The notes under the pieces were generated by a model. The model did no database searches. It saw only the letters and a list, made by a program, of their open reading frames with translations, and was not told where the DNA came from. From assembly GCA_025056375.1 (NCBI GenBank), contig JANWWH010000005.1:1-46112 (forward strand): 46,112 bases of DNA, given 5' to 3'. The translations under genes and the position numbers were made by a program. The DNA is from Aquificaceae bacterium. Its GTDB lineage: Bacteria; Aquificota; Aquificia; Aquificales; Aquificaceae. Below, in pieces: positions 23,430 through 31,839 of this stretch. Position 1 is the first letter of the stretch. Every line of letters begins with the position of its first letter.

Positions 23430-24712
23430 ACATCCTTTTGGGGCAACCTCTCTATGGTTGCCCCAAGCTCTCTTAACTTTTCCTCCAACCTCTCGTATCC
23501 CCTGTCCAGATGGTATATGTCCTTAACCAAAGTTATGCCCTCCGCCACAAGTCCTGCGAGGACAAGGCTGGCAGAGGCTCGTAGGTCTGTAGAGTAAACT
23601 TCAGCACCGGAGAGTTTTTCCACACCTCTCACGATAGCCAACCTATCTCTTACATGGATGTCCGCACCCATCCGCTGTAGCTCTGCCGCGTGCTGGAAGC
23701 GGTTTTCAAAGATATTTTCTCTTATTTCAGACACACCCTTGGCAATGGAACAAAGAACCATAAACTGTGCTTGCATGTCTGTGGGAAAGCCGGGATACTC
23801 TGCGGTAGATATGCTAAGGGGCTCTATGTTTCCACCACCCTTTACCCTAAGGCTGTTCAGGCTCAAGATGTCCACCAGAGCACCCGCCTCTCTGAGCTTT
23901 TCTATGATGTTTCCCAGATGTTCTACCCTCACGTCCTCAAGCACCACCTCACCTCCCGTCAAAAAGCCTGCCACCATAAGGGTCCCCGCCTCTATCCTGT
24001 CTGGTATAACCCTATGGCTAAATCCCCTGAGTTCTCCACTCCCCTTTATAATAGCGGTCCTGTCCTCTATTTCTATCTCCACACCCATTTTTCTAAGAAC
24101 ATCAACCAGGTCAATGACCTCAGGCTCAAGGGCTATGTTTCTAAGGATGCTCCGCCTTTCGCACCCGCTTAAAAACATCAGGGCGTTCTCGGTGCCAGTG
24201 ACGGTTATGACCTCAAAGGTGTGCTCTACAGGTCTTATCCTTTCCACTTCAAGGTTTATGTAGCCGTGCTTTATCTTTATGCGAGCACCCGCCTTCTCAA
24301 AAACCTTAAGGTGCTGGTCTATGGACCGCACACCTATTGAACAGCCACCGGGCATGGAAACCACTGCCCTTCCAAACCTTGCAAGCAGTGGACCCATAAC
24401 AAGCACGGAGGCTCTCATGCGTCTTACTACTTCCTTAGGAGCTTTCTGGTTGTTTACAGAAGCTGGGTTTATAAGCACTCTTTCTCCATCAGGCTCTACA
24501 CGCGCTCCCAGGCTCTCAAGGAGTTCAAAGGCGGTTTGGGTGTCGAGGAGGTGTGGCACTCCCTCCACGGAGCAAACCTCTCTGGTTAGTAAGCTCGCCA
24601 TGAGTATGGGCAGAGAGGCGTTCTTTGAACCCGAAACCCTTATCGCACCCCTTAGGGTTCTACCACCCTCAATAATAAAGGCTTCAGAAGTATATGATGT
24701 GGTATTTCTCAT
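23426..24712 (-). CDS. murA: UDP-N-acetylglucosamine 1-carboxyvinyltransferase
   Basis: First committed enzyme of peptidoglycan synthesis, 428 residues, which adds enolpyruvate to UDP-GlcNAc. The N-terminus has VSGSKNASLPILMASLL with the substrate-binding KN pair. The active-site loop reads PGGCSIGVRSIDQH, so Cys is at the fosfomycin-target position. The C-terminus has DLRASASLVLAGL. The first 29 bases overlap the end of the small upstream gene, and no alternative start fits the fold, so the overlap looks real. It closes the hemA-AsnC-murA run. Confidence 0.96.
   Translation of the reverse strand: MRNTTSYTSEAFIIEGGRTLRGAIRVSGSKNASLPILMASLLTREVCSVEGVPHLLDTQTAFELLESLGARVEPDGERVLINPASVNNQKAPKEVVRRMRASVLVMGPLLARFGRAVVSMPGGCSIGVRSIDQHLKVFEKAGARIKIKHGYINLEVERIRPVEHTFEVITVTGTENALMFLSGCERRSILRNIALEPEVIDLVDVLRKMGVEIEIEDRTAIIKGSGELRGFSHRVIPDRIEAGTLMVAGFLTGGEVVLEDVRVEHLGNIIEKLREAGALVDILSLNSLRVKGGGNIEPLSISTAEYPGFPTDMQAQFMVLCSIAKGVSEIRENIFENRFQHAAELQRMGADIHVRDRLAIVRGVEKLSGAEVYSTDLRASASLVLAGLVAEGITLVKDIYHLDRGYERLEEKLRELGATIERLPQKDV
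23438..23466. terminator. Strong hairpin at hsp20/murA convergent junction
   Basis: A perfect 11-base stem, TTGGGGCAACC (23438-23448) with GGTTGCCCCAA (23456-23466), and a 7-base loop. It begins 8 bases after the hsp20 stop and lies within the last codons of murA. There is no U-tract on the hsp20 side, so it is not a textbook intrinsic terminator. It may block 3' exonucleases or act as an RNA-end structure. Confidence 0.5.
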
Positions 24713-24860
24713 CCTTTTTTATGATTATCTTAACCACCTCACCCTTTCGGGAGTAGAATATCTCCACTCCGTCGTCTTCTTCTCTATGGGTTGAAGGTTC
24801 ATTGGAGTATATAACCACTATCCTCTCCTCCTCCTCCAGCACAAGGGGGAACTCTGTCAT
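24684..24860 (-). CDS. Small DUF2283-like protein
   Basis: A 58-residue ORF that is easy to miss because both ends overlap neighbours: ATGA with the AsnC-like gene, and 29 bases with murA. Its pattern (EEERIVVIYSNEP, acidic linker, DGVEIFYSRKGEVVKIIIKK) resembles DUF2283, a small beta fold whose members typically read as D-x-L-Y-I ... G-V-I-x-D-Y-x-x-x-G-x-x-V-G-I-E-I. Function of that family is unknown. The coupling on both sides argues that it is translated. Family assignment is by eye and moderate. Confidence 0.6.
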   Translation of the reverse strand: MTEFPLVLEEEERIVVIYSNEPSTHREEDDGVEIFYSRKGEVVKIIIKKDEKYHIIYF

Positions 24861-25129
24861 ATTCTCACTACCACGCAGGTAAGGGCTTCCCTTACGCCCT
24901 CCAAAGAATGTATCTTGTTTATTACCAGCCTTCCTAACTCATCCTGGTTCTTTAGCTCCGCAAACACTATGATGTCGTAGGGACCGGTTACCACATCCGC
25001 AGTTTTTATACCCTCAAAGGTTGACAGGGCAAGCATTATGGAAGGAATCTCGCGGGGGTCTGCCTTTATCAGCACATAGGCTTTTATGGAGTATTCGCTC
25101 TCAAGTTCCATCAGCTCTGTGATAGACAT
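24857..25129 (-). CDS. Lrp/AsnC ligand-binding (RAM) domain protein without HTH
   Basis: A 90-residue protein made of only the effector-binding domain of Lrp/AsnC regulators: KAYVLIKADP, ALSTFEGIKTADVVTGPYDIIVFAELKN, and VREALTCVVV. No helix-turn-helix precedes it. Stand-alone versions of this alpha-beta sandwich probably sense amino acids and may act through protein partners. I use ATG 25129, which has AAGGAGAAGG 7 bases upstream; it overlaps the end of hemA by 29 bases. Starts at 25159 or 25111 are possible. Confidence 0.8.
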   Translation of the reverse strand: MSITELMELESEYSIKAYVLIKADPREIPSIMLALSTFEGIKTADVVTGPYDIIVFAELKNQDELGRLVINKIHSLEGVREALTCVVVRI

Positions 25130-26330
25130 AGGATAGCCTTCTCCTTGTGTCTGCATCATCCACCTCCTGCAGGAATATTTTAATCAACTTATCCGCAAGG
25201 TTTGGCTCTTTCCTTATCTCCTCCGCCAGAACGTGTATAAGCCTCCTTACCCTTGGCTCTCTCTCTTCTACCTCCTTCCAATCCCTCTTAACCTTCACTA
25301 TAAGGTCCTCCACCCTCAGCAGTGCCACCCACTTCATAAACTTACCTACCTCATCCCATACTATTATCTCACCTCTTTCCTTTTCTCTGAGCCTTTCCTT
25401 GAGGTTCTTGTCCGCCACCTCCTGAAGGTCGTCGATGTCGTAAAGGAAGACCTGGTCCAGCTCACCCACAGAGGGCTCTACATTCCTCGGAACGGATATG
25501 TCTATGAAGAACATAGGTTTGTAGCCCCTCTTTCTTATGGCTTTGCTTACCATCGGACGGTCTACGAGGTATCTTTTACTGCCCGTGGATACTATGACTA
25601 TGTCAAAGTCCTGAAGGTGCTCCGAAAGCTCCTCAAACCTTAGCACGTGCCCACCCAGCTCTTTGGAGAGCTCCACAGCTCTCTCGTAGGTTCTATTGGT
25701 TATAAAAAGATGTGCTTGAAGTTTCTTCAGATACTTGGCGGATAACTCCGCCATCTCGCCCGCACCCACAAGAAGCACCCTTACTCGTGCCAAGTTTCCG
25801 AATATCCTCTTGGCAAGCTCCACCGCCACATAGCTGACGGAGACTGCGTTCTTGCTTATACCCGTCTCCGTCCTTACCCTCTTTGCGGTTCTTAGAGCTT
25901 TTTCGTAGAGCCTGTTTAAGACTTTCCCCGCACAGCCCAGCTCTCTTGCTATTCTGTAGGCTTCTTTCAGCTGGTTTACTATTTGGGTCTCCCCTATCAC
26001 CATGGACTCCAGCCCGCTCGCCACCCTGAACACATGGGCAACCGCCCTCTCCCCCTCCAGAAAGAAGGAGCTTTTCCTCAAGCGCGCATCCGCACCCTTC
26101 AACCCTAAAAGCTCGAGCACCAGCCTGTTGATAGCTTCGTAGTCCTCCGCCACGCCGTATACCTCCACCCTGTTACAGGTTGATAGAAGCATGAGCTCTC
26201 TTAAGCCACTTATGGTTTTTAAGGGTGGTAGCAGGTAATAGGCATCCTCTCTACTACAGGCGAGAAGCTCCCTCTGCTCCACTGGGGCGGTTTTGAAGTT
26301 AACGCCCCATACAAATATGCGATACATCAT
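25101..26330 (-). CDS. hemA: Glutamyl-tRNA reductase
   Basis: NADPH-dependent enzyme of 409 residues that makes glutamate-1-semialdehyde for haem synthesis by the C5 route. The N-terminus has WGVNFKTAPVEQRE, the catalytic Cys52 is in LLSTCNRVEVY, the GETQIVNQLKEAY segment is conserved, and a Rossmann domain (LLVGAGEMAELSAKYL) and a C-terminal helical dimerisation domain follow. I start at ATG 26330 (MMYRIF); 26327 is equally possible, and a GTG at 26345 is in frame. The gap to argD is 11 bases or less, so it is in the same operon. Confidence 0.95.
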   Translation of the reverse strand: MMYRIFVWGVNFKTAPVEQRELLACSREDAYYLLPPLKTISGLRELMLLSTCNRVEVYGVAEDYEAINRLVLELLGLKGADARLRKSSFFLEGERAVAHVFRVASGLESMVIGETQIVNQLKEAYRIARELGCAGKVLNRLYEKALRTAKRVRTETGISKNAVSVSYVAVELAKRIFGNLARVRVLLVGAGEMAELSAKYLKKLQAHLFITNRTYERAVELSKELGGHVLRFEELSEHLQDFDIVIVSTGSKRYLVDRPMVSKAIRKRGYKPMFFIDISVPRNVEPSVGELDQVFLYDIDDLQEVADKNLKERLREKERGEIIVWDEVGKFMKWVALLRVEDLIVKVKRDWKEVEEREPRVRRLIHVLAEEIRKEPNLADKLIKIFLQEVDDADTRRRLSYVYHRADGT

Positions 26331-26341
26331 GTATAAATATA

Positions 26342-27481
26342 TCACACCACACCCAGAAGGGTTTCTCTGAGCTTACTTAGGGCTTCTTCTACGTGGACCT
26401 CCTCCAGTATGAGGGGTGGGAGGAACCTTAGAACCTTCTGGGCTGTGCAGTTTATCACTATACCCTTCTCAAGAGCTCTCAAAGGGAGTTCGGTGCAGTC
26501 CTTTTCCAACTCAAGCCCCAGCATGAGACCCCTTCCCCTTACTTCTCCTACTTCAAGTTTTTTCAAACCCTCCTTGAAATACTTACCTACCCTTTCTATC
26601 TGGGGAAGGAGCTTTTTCACCTCTTCAACCACCACACGAGCTCCTGCACAGGCGAGGGGATTGCCCCCAAAGGTAGAACCGTGAGAGCCTGGTCCGAACG
26701 CCTTCGCTACCTCTTCTCTTGCCAGAAGGGCACCTATGGGCACACCACCACCCAAACCCTTGGCAAGGGTTAGGATGTCAGGCTCAAGCCCGTAGTGTTC
26801 GTAGGCGTAAAACCTTCCCGTCCTCCCTACGCCCGTCTGCACCTCATCCACCAGTAGCAGTAAACCCTCCGCCCTGCAAAGTTCCTGGATTTCTCTAAGA
26901 AAGTCCTCTCGAGCTTCTCTTATGCCACCCTCACCCTGTATGACCTCCAGTAGGATGCCTGCAGTGTCCTTTCTTACAGCTCTTAGGACTGAGTGGATGT
27001 CGTTCAGCTCTGCGTAGTCAAAGCCCTCCAGTAGTGGTTCAAAGCCTCTCTGAACCTTTTCCTGAGCGGTGGCGGACATGGCACCGAAGGTCCTGCCGTG
27101 GAAGGAGTTACGGAGGGTTATAATCCTGTATCTTTCTTCTCCCCTTTCCCGGAAATACTTCCTTGCCAGTTTTATTGCACCCTCGTTTGCCTCCGCACCG
27201 CTATTGCAAAAGAAGACCCGCCCCCTGGTCCAGAAAAGATTTACCAATTCCCTTGCCAACTCCTCCTGCCAAGGGTTTTCAAAGAGGTTGGAAAGGTGCA
27301 GGAGTTTCCCCGCCTGCTCGCATAGGCTCCTCGTGAGCTCCTGGTGGGCGTAACCAAGAGCGTTCACTGCCACACCAGCCACCAAGTCCAGATATCTGTT
27401 CCCCTTTTCGTCGTAGAGGTAGACCCCTTCACCTCTAACAAAGGAAACAGGAAGCCTTCTGTAGGTCTCCATTAGGTGCAT
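26342..27481 (-). CDS. argD: Acetylornithine aminotransferase
   Basis: PLP enzyme of 379 residues in arginine synthesis. It has the family opening (TYRRLPVSFVRGEGVYLYD), GAEANEGAIKLARK, the DEVQTGVGRTG loop, and the PLP lysine in LAKGLGGGVPIGAL. GGAGGT is 9 bases before ATG 27481 and lies in the last codons of nadE. An internal ATG (27472) aligns with other ArgD starts but has poor spacing. Members can also use succinyl-diaminopimelate. argC, the preceding step, is elsewhere in the window with ribosomal genes. Confidence 0.94.
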   Translation of the reverse strand: MHLMETYRRLPVSFVRGEGVYLYDEKGNRYLDLVAGVAVNALGYAHQELTRSLCEQAGKLLHLSNLFENPWQEELARELVNLFWTRGRVFFCNSGAEANEGAIKLARKYFRERGEERYRIITLRNSFHGRTFGAMSATAQEKVQRGFEPLLEGFDYAELNDIHSVLRAVRKDTAGILLEVIQGEGGIREAREDFLREIQELCRAEGLLLLVDEVQTGVGRTGRFYAYEHYGLEPDILTLAKGLGGGVPIGALLAREEVAKAFGPGSHGSTFGGNPLACAGARVVVEEVKKLLPQIERVGKYFKEGLKKLEVGEVRGRGLMLGLELEKDCTELPLRALEKGIVINCTAQKVLRFLPPLILEEVHVEEALSKLRETLLGVV

Positions 27482-27483
27482 GC

Positions 27484-29184
27484 CTATGTAACCTCCAGAA
27501 ATCCGTTGCTTATTGGCATTCTCCAGTCTTTGCCGAAGGCTCTCTTCGTAAGTTTTGGACCGGGTGGTGCTTGTTTTCTCTTGTACTCCGCCCTTTTGAC
27601 CATCTCTATCACTTTTTTCACCACTTCTTCCTCGAAGCCTTTTTCCACAAGCCCCTCAAAACCTAACCCCTCCTCCAAATAGAGCTCAAGAAGCAGGTCA
27701 AGTATATCGTAGGGCGGTAGGGTATCCTGGTCTTTCTGCCCGGGTCTTAGCTCCGCACTGGGTGGTCTAAGGAGAACTCTTTCAGGTATGTCTCTTTTAA
27801 GGTCGTTCCTGTATTTGGCAAGCCTGTAGACCTGCGTTTTGTAAAGGTCTTTTATGGGTGCAAAGCCACCAGCCATGTCTCCGTAGATGGTGGTGTAGCC
27901 TACTGCAGACTCGCTTTTGTTAGAAGTGGAAAGCACCAGCCAGCCATACCTATTGGAAAGGTAAAAAAGTATGTTTGCCCTTATGCGCGCCTGCAGGTTT
28001 TCCTCTGCCACACCAAGCCCATCGGAGGAAAGGGTCTCAAGAAAAGTCCTGTAGACCCCAATTATGGGATACTCAAGCAGTTCTATCCGCAAGTTTTTCA
28101 CAAGTAGGTAAACATCTTCTCTGCTCTCTTCTGAGGTAAACTCGGAGGGCATAAAGACGCCTACCACCCTTTCATTACCCAGAGCGTCCACTGCAAGGCA
28201 GGCAACCAGAGAGGAATCTACGCCGCCCGAGAGACCAAGCACCACCTTCTCAAAACCGTTCTTTCTCGCATAATCCTCTAAGGAAAGAGTTATAGCCCTG
28301 TGTAATTCCTCTTCCCCCTCCAAAACCCTTTCCAGTCTCGCTTCTGTAGGAGAACATTTCTGAAGGCAGGGCAAGTAGACCCTTTTTACCTCCTGAGCCC
28401 TTCTTTCTCTGAGCCTGAGGTCAAGAAGCCTCCTCCTCCTTATAGCCTCCACATCCAGACTGACGCTGAGTATGTCCTCTTCAAAAGCCTTCGCCCTTGC
28501 CAAAACCTTGCCCTCCGGACTTATAACCAAACTGCGACCGTCAAAGACCAGCTCGTCCTGTCCACCCACCAGGTTCACATAGACAAGATAGACTATGTTG
28601 TCCTCCGCACGAGCCTTAAGGAAGTTTTCTTTGAACTCGTATTTGTCTCTATGGTAAGGTGAGGCGTTTATGTTTATGAGCACCTCACAGCCCCCAAGGG
28701 CGTAGTTTCTTTCCCAGCCATCGGGATGCCATATATCCTCGCAAAGGGAGAAGCCAAACTTTACGCCGCACAACTCCGCCACCAAAGGCTCTTCGCCCGC
28801 CCTGAAGTATCTCTTTTCGTCAAAGACCGAATAATTGGGTAGGAAGGTCTTTTTGTATAGCGCCCTTACCCTTCCGCTACCTATCACCAAAAGGGCATTG
28901 TAGAGGTCCCCCTCATAGTAAGGCATGCCTAAGACCGCAGTTGAACGCATCCTCAGGGAAAAGTCCAGAAGTTCCTCAAGGGCTTTATGACATGCTTTTA
29001 TAAAGTCAAGTCTGAGGAGAAGGTCTTCTGGTGGGTATCCAGAGAGGGCAAGCTCAGGGAAAATCACCATTTGAGATGTCTCCTCCGCAAGGCTCCAGCT
29101 TTCCTTTATCCTTTTTAAGTTGTATCTTAGGTTTCCTACATGAGGGTTTATCTGGGCAAGGGTCAGGTTAACAGAACTCCGCAT
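27484..29184 (-). CDS. nadE: Glutamine-dependent NAD+ synthetase
   Basis: A two-domain enzyme of 566 residues. The N-terminal nitrilase-type glutaminase (about 1-260) has its Glu in FPELALSGYPPEDLL, Lys in KTFLPNYSVFDEKRYF, and Cys in FSLCEDIWHPDGW. The C-terminal N-type ATP pyrophosphatase has LGLSGGVDSSLVA and the STSNKSE motif. It amidates deamido-NAD with ammonia channelled from glutamine. TAAAAT (29198-29193) ends 8 bases before the ATG, pointing to its own leaderless promoter just after lptB. Confidence 0.96.
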   Translation of the reverse strand: MRSSVNLTLAQINPHVGNLRYNLKRIKESWSLAEETSQMVIFPELALSGYPPEDLLLRLDFIKACHKALEELLDFSLRMRSTAVLGMPYYEGDLYNALLVIGSGRVRALYKKTFLPNYSVFDEKRYFRAGEEPLVAELCGVKFGFSLCEDIWHPDGWERNYALGGCEVLININASPYHRDKYEFKENFLKARAEDNIVYLVYVNLVGGQDELVFDGRSLVISPEGKVLARAKAFEEDILSVSLDVEAIRRRRLLDLRLRERRAQEVKRVYLPCLQKCSPTEARLERVLEGEEELHRAITLSLEDYARKNGFEKVVLGLSGGVDSSLVACLAVDALGNERVVGVFMPSEFTSEESREDVYLLVKNLRIELLEYPIIGVYRTFLETLSSDGLGVAEENLQARIRANILFYLSNRYGWLVLSTSNKSESAVGYTTIYGDMAGGFAPIKDLYKTQVYRLAKYRNDLKRDIPERVLLRPPSAELRPGQKDQDTLPPYDILDLLLELYLEEGLGFEGLVEKGFEEEVVKKVIEMVKRAEYKRKQAPPGPKLTKRAFGKDWRMPISNGFLEVT

Positions 29185-29217
29185 GCTACACTATTTTAAG
29201 TTAAGGGCTTTTCCTAC

Positions 29218-29934
29218 CTACCACCTAAAATCTTTCCCCAGATAAATTTCCTTTACATCTTCTCTGGAACTTACCTCCTGAGGGTTGCCCTCCGCAAGTA
29301 TCCTACCATCGCTGATGATGTATACCCTGTCCACCATCCTTATGGTTTCTCTCACATTGTGGTCTGTTACCAAAATGCCCAAGTTCTGGAGCTTTAGGCT
29401 CAGTATGATAGACCTTATTTCAGAGAGCATTATAGGGTCTATGCCGGTGAAGGGCTCATCAAAGAAAATGTATCTTGGTTTTGGTATAAGAGCTCTTGCC
29501 ACCTCAAGTCTTCTTTTTTGCCCCCCCGAGAGCCTGCCTGCCTTTTGCTCTTTCAGCTCAAGAAGACCAAAGTCCCCCAAGAGCTCCTCCGCCCTTGCCC
29601 TTTGAGATTCTTTACCCTCTTCAAAAAACTCAAGGAACAGGAGGAGGTTCTCAATAACCCTAAGGTCTTCAAAAAGGGTATGCTCTTGCGGCAGAAAGGA
29701 TATACCCTTCCTCGCCCTTTTGTGGGCTGGTAAGTGGGTTATGTCTTCACCTTCGAGCTCTATCCTCCCACCATCCACGGGCAGAAAACCTACGAGGCAG
29801 TTAAAAAGAGTAGTCTTGCCCGCGCCGTTAGGACCAAGAAGCCCCACTATCTCCCCCTGTCTAAGTTCTATGTTCACACCCTTTAGGACTTCTCTGTTTT
29901 TGTATCGCTTCCTTATATCACTTGCAACAAGCAC
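29218..29934 (-). CDS. lptB: LPS export ATP-binding protein LptB
   Basis: Cytoplasmic ABC ATPase of 238 residues that powers LptB2FGC, which moves lipopolysaccharide to the outer membrane. Walker A is GPNGAGKTT, signature LSGGQKRRLEVARAL, Walker B IFFDEPFTGIDP, switch VTDHNVRET. The DHNVRET and FEDLRVIENL sequences are typical of LptB rather than amino-acid transporters. The start is GTG 29934, with TAAAAT 7 bases upstream and no Shine-Dalgarno site. It is divergent from the rhomboid gene with 23 bases between. Confidence 0.92.
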   Translation of the reverse strand: MLVASDIRKRYKNREVLKGVNIELRQGEIVGLLGPNGAGKTTLFNCLVGFLPVDGGRIELEGEDITHLPAHKRARKGISFLPQEHTLFEDLRVIENLLLFLEFFEEGKESQRARAEELLGDFGLLELKEQKAGRLSGGQKRRLEVARALIPKPRYIFFDEPFTGIDPIMLSEIRSIILSLKLQNLGILVTDHNVRETIRMVDRVYIISDGRILAEGNPQEVSSREDVKEIYLGKDFRW

Positions 29935-29957
29935 TTTAATGATTTTAAACTATTCGC

Positions 29958-30614
29958 ATGATACCCATAAGAGATGTAAACCCTCATAGGAGCTTTCCTG
30001 TTGTAAATTTTACTATAATAGTCCTCTGCTCTCTCACGTGGCTCTACGAAGTAAGCCTCTCGGAGGAGGAGCTTGAGGACTTTATGCAACACTACGGTCT
30101 CGTTCCTGTTAAGCTTTTGGATAGACCTATGTCTCTATTTACCCATATGTTTCTTCATGGCGGGTGGCTTCACATAATAGGAAACCTCTGGTTTCTATGG
30201 GTTTTCGGGGACAATGTGGAGGACAAGTTGGGTAGGGTTAAATACCTTCTCTTTTACATACTCTCCGGGCTCGGTGCGGGTATTATCCAAACCTTTGTAA
30301 GCCTCATCTTTGGGGGTGGGGACATACCCATGGTGGGTGCAAGCGGTGCCATAAGTGGCGTCCTCGGCGCTTACCTTTGGCTCTTCCCATCCGCCAGAAT
30401 ACTTGCCCTCGTGCCCATATTTATATTCCTCACCCTTATGGAAGTGCCTGCGGTCTTCTTTATAGGTCTCTGGGTTCTCATACAGGTTATAAACGGGCTT
30501 GTTACACTACCCCTTGCAGGTATGGGAGGAGTGGCTTGGTTTGCCCACATAGGGGGTTTTATCGTGGGTTACTTTTTGGTAAGGAAGTTTTACAGAAGAG
30601 GGCTTTATCTGTAA
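29958..30614 (+). CDS. Rhomboid family intramembrane serine protease
   Basis: A 218-residue polytopic protease. The catalytic Ser129 is in GASGAISG and the His197 in WFAHIGGFIVG; the oxyanion-hole His72 and Asn76 are in HGGWLHIIGNLWF. Six hydrophobic segments are visible. It starts with MIPIRDVNPHRS, a form common in bacterial rhomboids with a cytoplasmic N-terminal cap. Substrates are unknown. TAAACT (29946-29951) is 6 bases before the ATG. It lies 64 bases before the cytochrome gene and may or may not be co-transcribed. Confidence 0.94.
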   Translation: MIPIRDVNPHRSFPVVNFTIIVLCSLTWLYEVSLSEEELEDFMQHYGLVPVKLLDRPMSLFTHMFLHGGWLHIIGNLWFLWVFGDNVEDKLGRVKYLLFYILSGLGAGIIQTFVSLIFGGGDIPMVGASGAISGVLGAYLWLFPSARILALVPIFIFLTLMEVPAVFFIGLWVLIQVINGLVTLPLAGMGGVAWFAHIGGFIVGYFLVRKFYRRGLYL

Positions 30615-30678
30615 TTAGGTTACAGACAAAGGGGCTGACCCGCGCCATAATGTAGAGAAAACCAGTGGAGGTGCGGTC

Positions 30679-31152
30679 ATGAATAAAACTTTAATGCTTG
30701 CTCTTCTGGCAGGTTTTAGCATTACCCTTGCAGAAGCTTTTAGGGTAGCCCCAGAAAAGTACAGAGGATGGAACCACGTAAAAAGCATGGTCATATTTGA
30801 CCAACAACATCCACTTTTTAACCCCTTCAGCGGTGTGCACCATGTTTATGTGAACCACAAGGGGCTTGAGGCTATAAAAAAGGAAGGTAAGAGAACTTTC
30901 CCTGACGGCACGGTCATAGCCATAGTTTTTTACGAGCATGTGCTCGATAAGGGTGCTTATGTAGAGGGTGCTAAGAGGATAGAAGCCTTTATGGTGAAGG
31001 ATAGGAAAAAATATAGTTCTACCGATGGATGGGGCTACTTTGGCTACGATGGAAAGGGTAAAAATCTTGTGAAAGATATGGCAAAGGACTGCCATTCCTG
31101 TCATGCCCAGGTAAAGGACAGGGATTTTGTCTTCTCTGTATGGACCAAATAA
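30679..31152 (+). CDS. Cytochrome P460-family periplasmic c-type haem protein
   Basis: A 157-residue exported protein with a signal peptide (about residues 1-20, cleaved after an Ala) and one haem c motif, C138-H-S-C141-H142, near the C-terminus. The body fits the cytochrome P460 domain: WNHVKSMVIFDQQHPLF, VHHVYVN, FPDGTVIAIVFYE. Relatives oxidise hydroxylamine or detoxify NO through a Lys- or Met-crosslinked haem, or simply carry electrons. Whether a crosslinking Lys exists here cannot be judged from sequence. GGAGGTG lies 7-8 bases before the ATG. The convergent Crp/Fnr gene ends 3 bases away. Confidence 0.82.
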   Translation: MNKTLMLALLAGFSITLAEAFRVAPEKYRGWNHVKSMVIFDQQHPLFNPFSGVHHVYVNHKGLEAIKKEGKRTFPDGTVIAIVFYEHVLDKGAYVEGAKRIEAFMVKDRKKYSSTDGWGYFGYDGKGKNLVKDMAKDCHSCHAQVKDRDFVFSVWTK

Positions 31153-31155
31153 GCC

Positions 31156-31785
31156 TCAAGGGTGGGCATTGCCCGCCCGCTTTCTAAGAGCTTCCTGGTT
31201 TTTTATAACGAGCCTACCTCTGCAGATGTCCACAAGACCCTCTCTCTCAAACTCCTTAAGGACCCTGCTAACTACTACTCTGACACTTCCTACATCCTTG
31301 GCTATATCCTCGTGGGTTTTTTCAACGAGACCCCTTTCGTCCGCCTGTGAAAGCAAGTAGCAAGCAAGCCTTTTTTCTACCCTCTCCGACACCATGGTGT
31401 TAACCATACTTAGAAGGGAAAGTAGGTTCTCAGAGAGCACCTTCATAAAAAGATAACGCCATTGGGGTTGCTCCTCAAACCATCTTAGGGCAACTTCTGA
31501 GGGAACCATGTAAACAGAAGAGTCCTTTTCCACCCTAGTATATGCTGGATATTCCTTCCCCGAGTAGGCAGTCAGCATGGCTAATATGCACATCTGCCCA
31601 GGCAGAACTCTATAAAGGGTAAGCTCCCTCCCCGTTTCCGACAGGAGGTATACCTTAAGCTCACCCTCTCTCAGGAAGGGAACCGCAGAGCAAGGTCCGC
31701 CCTCATGAAATAGCAATGAACCTCTTTCTACCCTCTCCAGCGTAAACCTACTTTCCACAAGATTTCTTATTTCCAGGACCCCCAT
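31156..31785 (-). CDS. Crp/Fnr family transcriptional regulator
   Basis: A 209-residue regulator. The N-terminal cyclic-nucleotide-type sensor (about 20-125) has LLFHEGGPCSAVPFLREGELKVYL, and the C-terminal winged helix (about 140-205) has THEDIAKDVGSVRVVVSRVLKEFEREGLV. It lacks the N-terminal Cys cluster of Fnr but keeps two Cys in the sensor (CSAVPF and MCILAML), which could serve redox or haem sensing. TATATT lies 7 bases before the ATG. A truncated transposase abuts its upstream region. The adjacent P460 cytochrome is a plausible but unproven target. Confidence 0.9.
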   Translation of the reverse strand: MGVLEIRNLVESRFTLERVERGSLLFHEGGPCSAVPFLREGELKVYLLSETGRELTLYRVLPGQMCILAMLTAYSGKEYPAYTRVEKDSSVYMVPSEVALRWFEEQPQWRYLFMKVLSENLLSLLSMVNTMVSERVEKRLACYLLSQADERGLVEKTHEDIAKDVGSVRVVVSRVLKEFEREGLVDICRGRLVIKNQEALRKRAGNAHP

Positions 31786-31839
31786 GTTTTAAAATATAGC
31801 ATAGAGTTAGTTGATTACTGGCTATATACCCTTTTGTAT

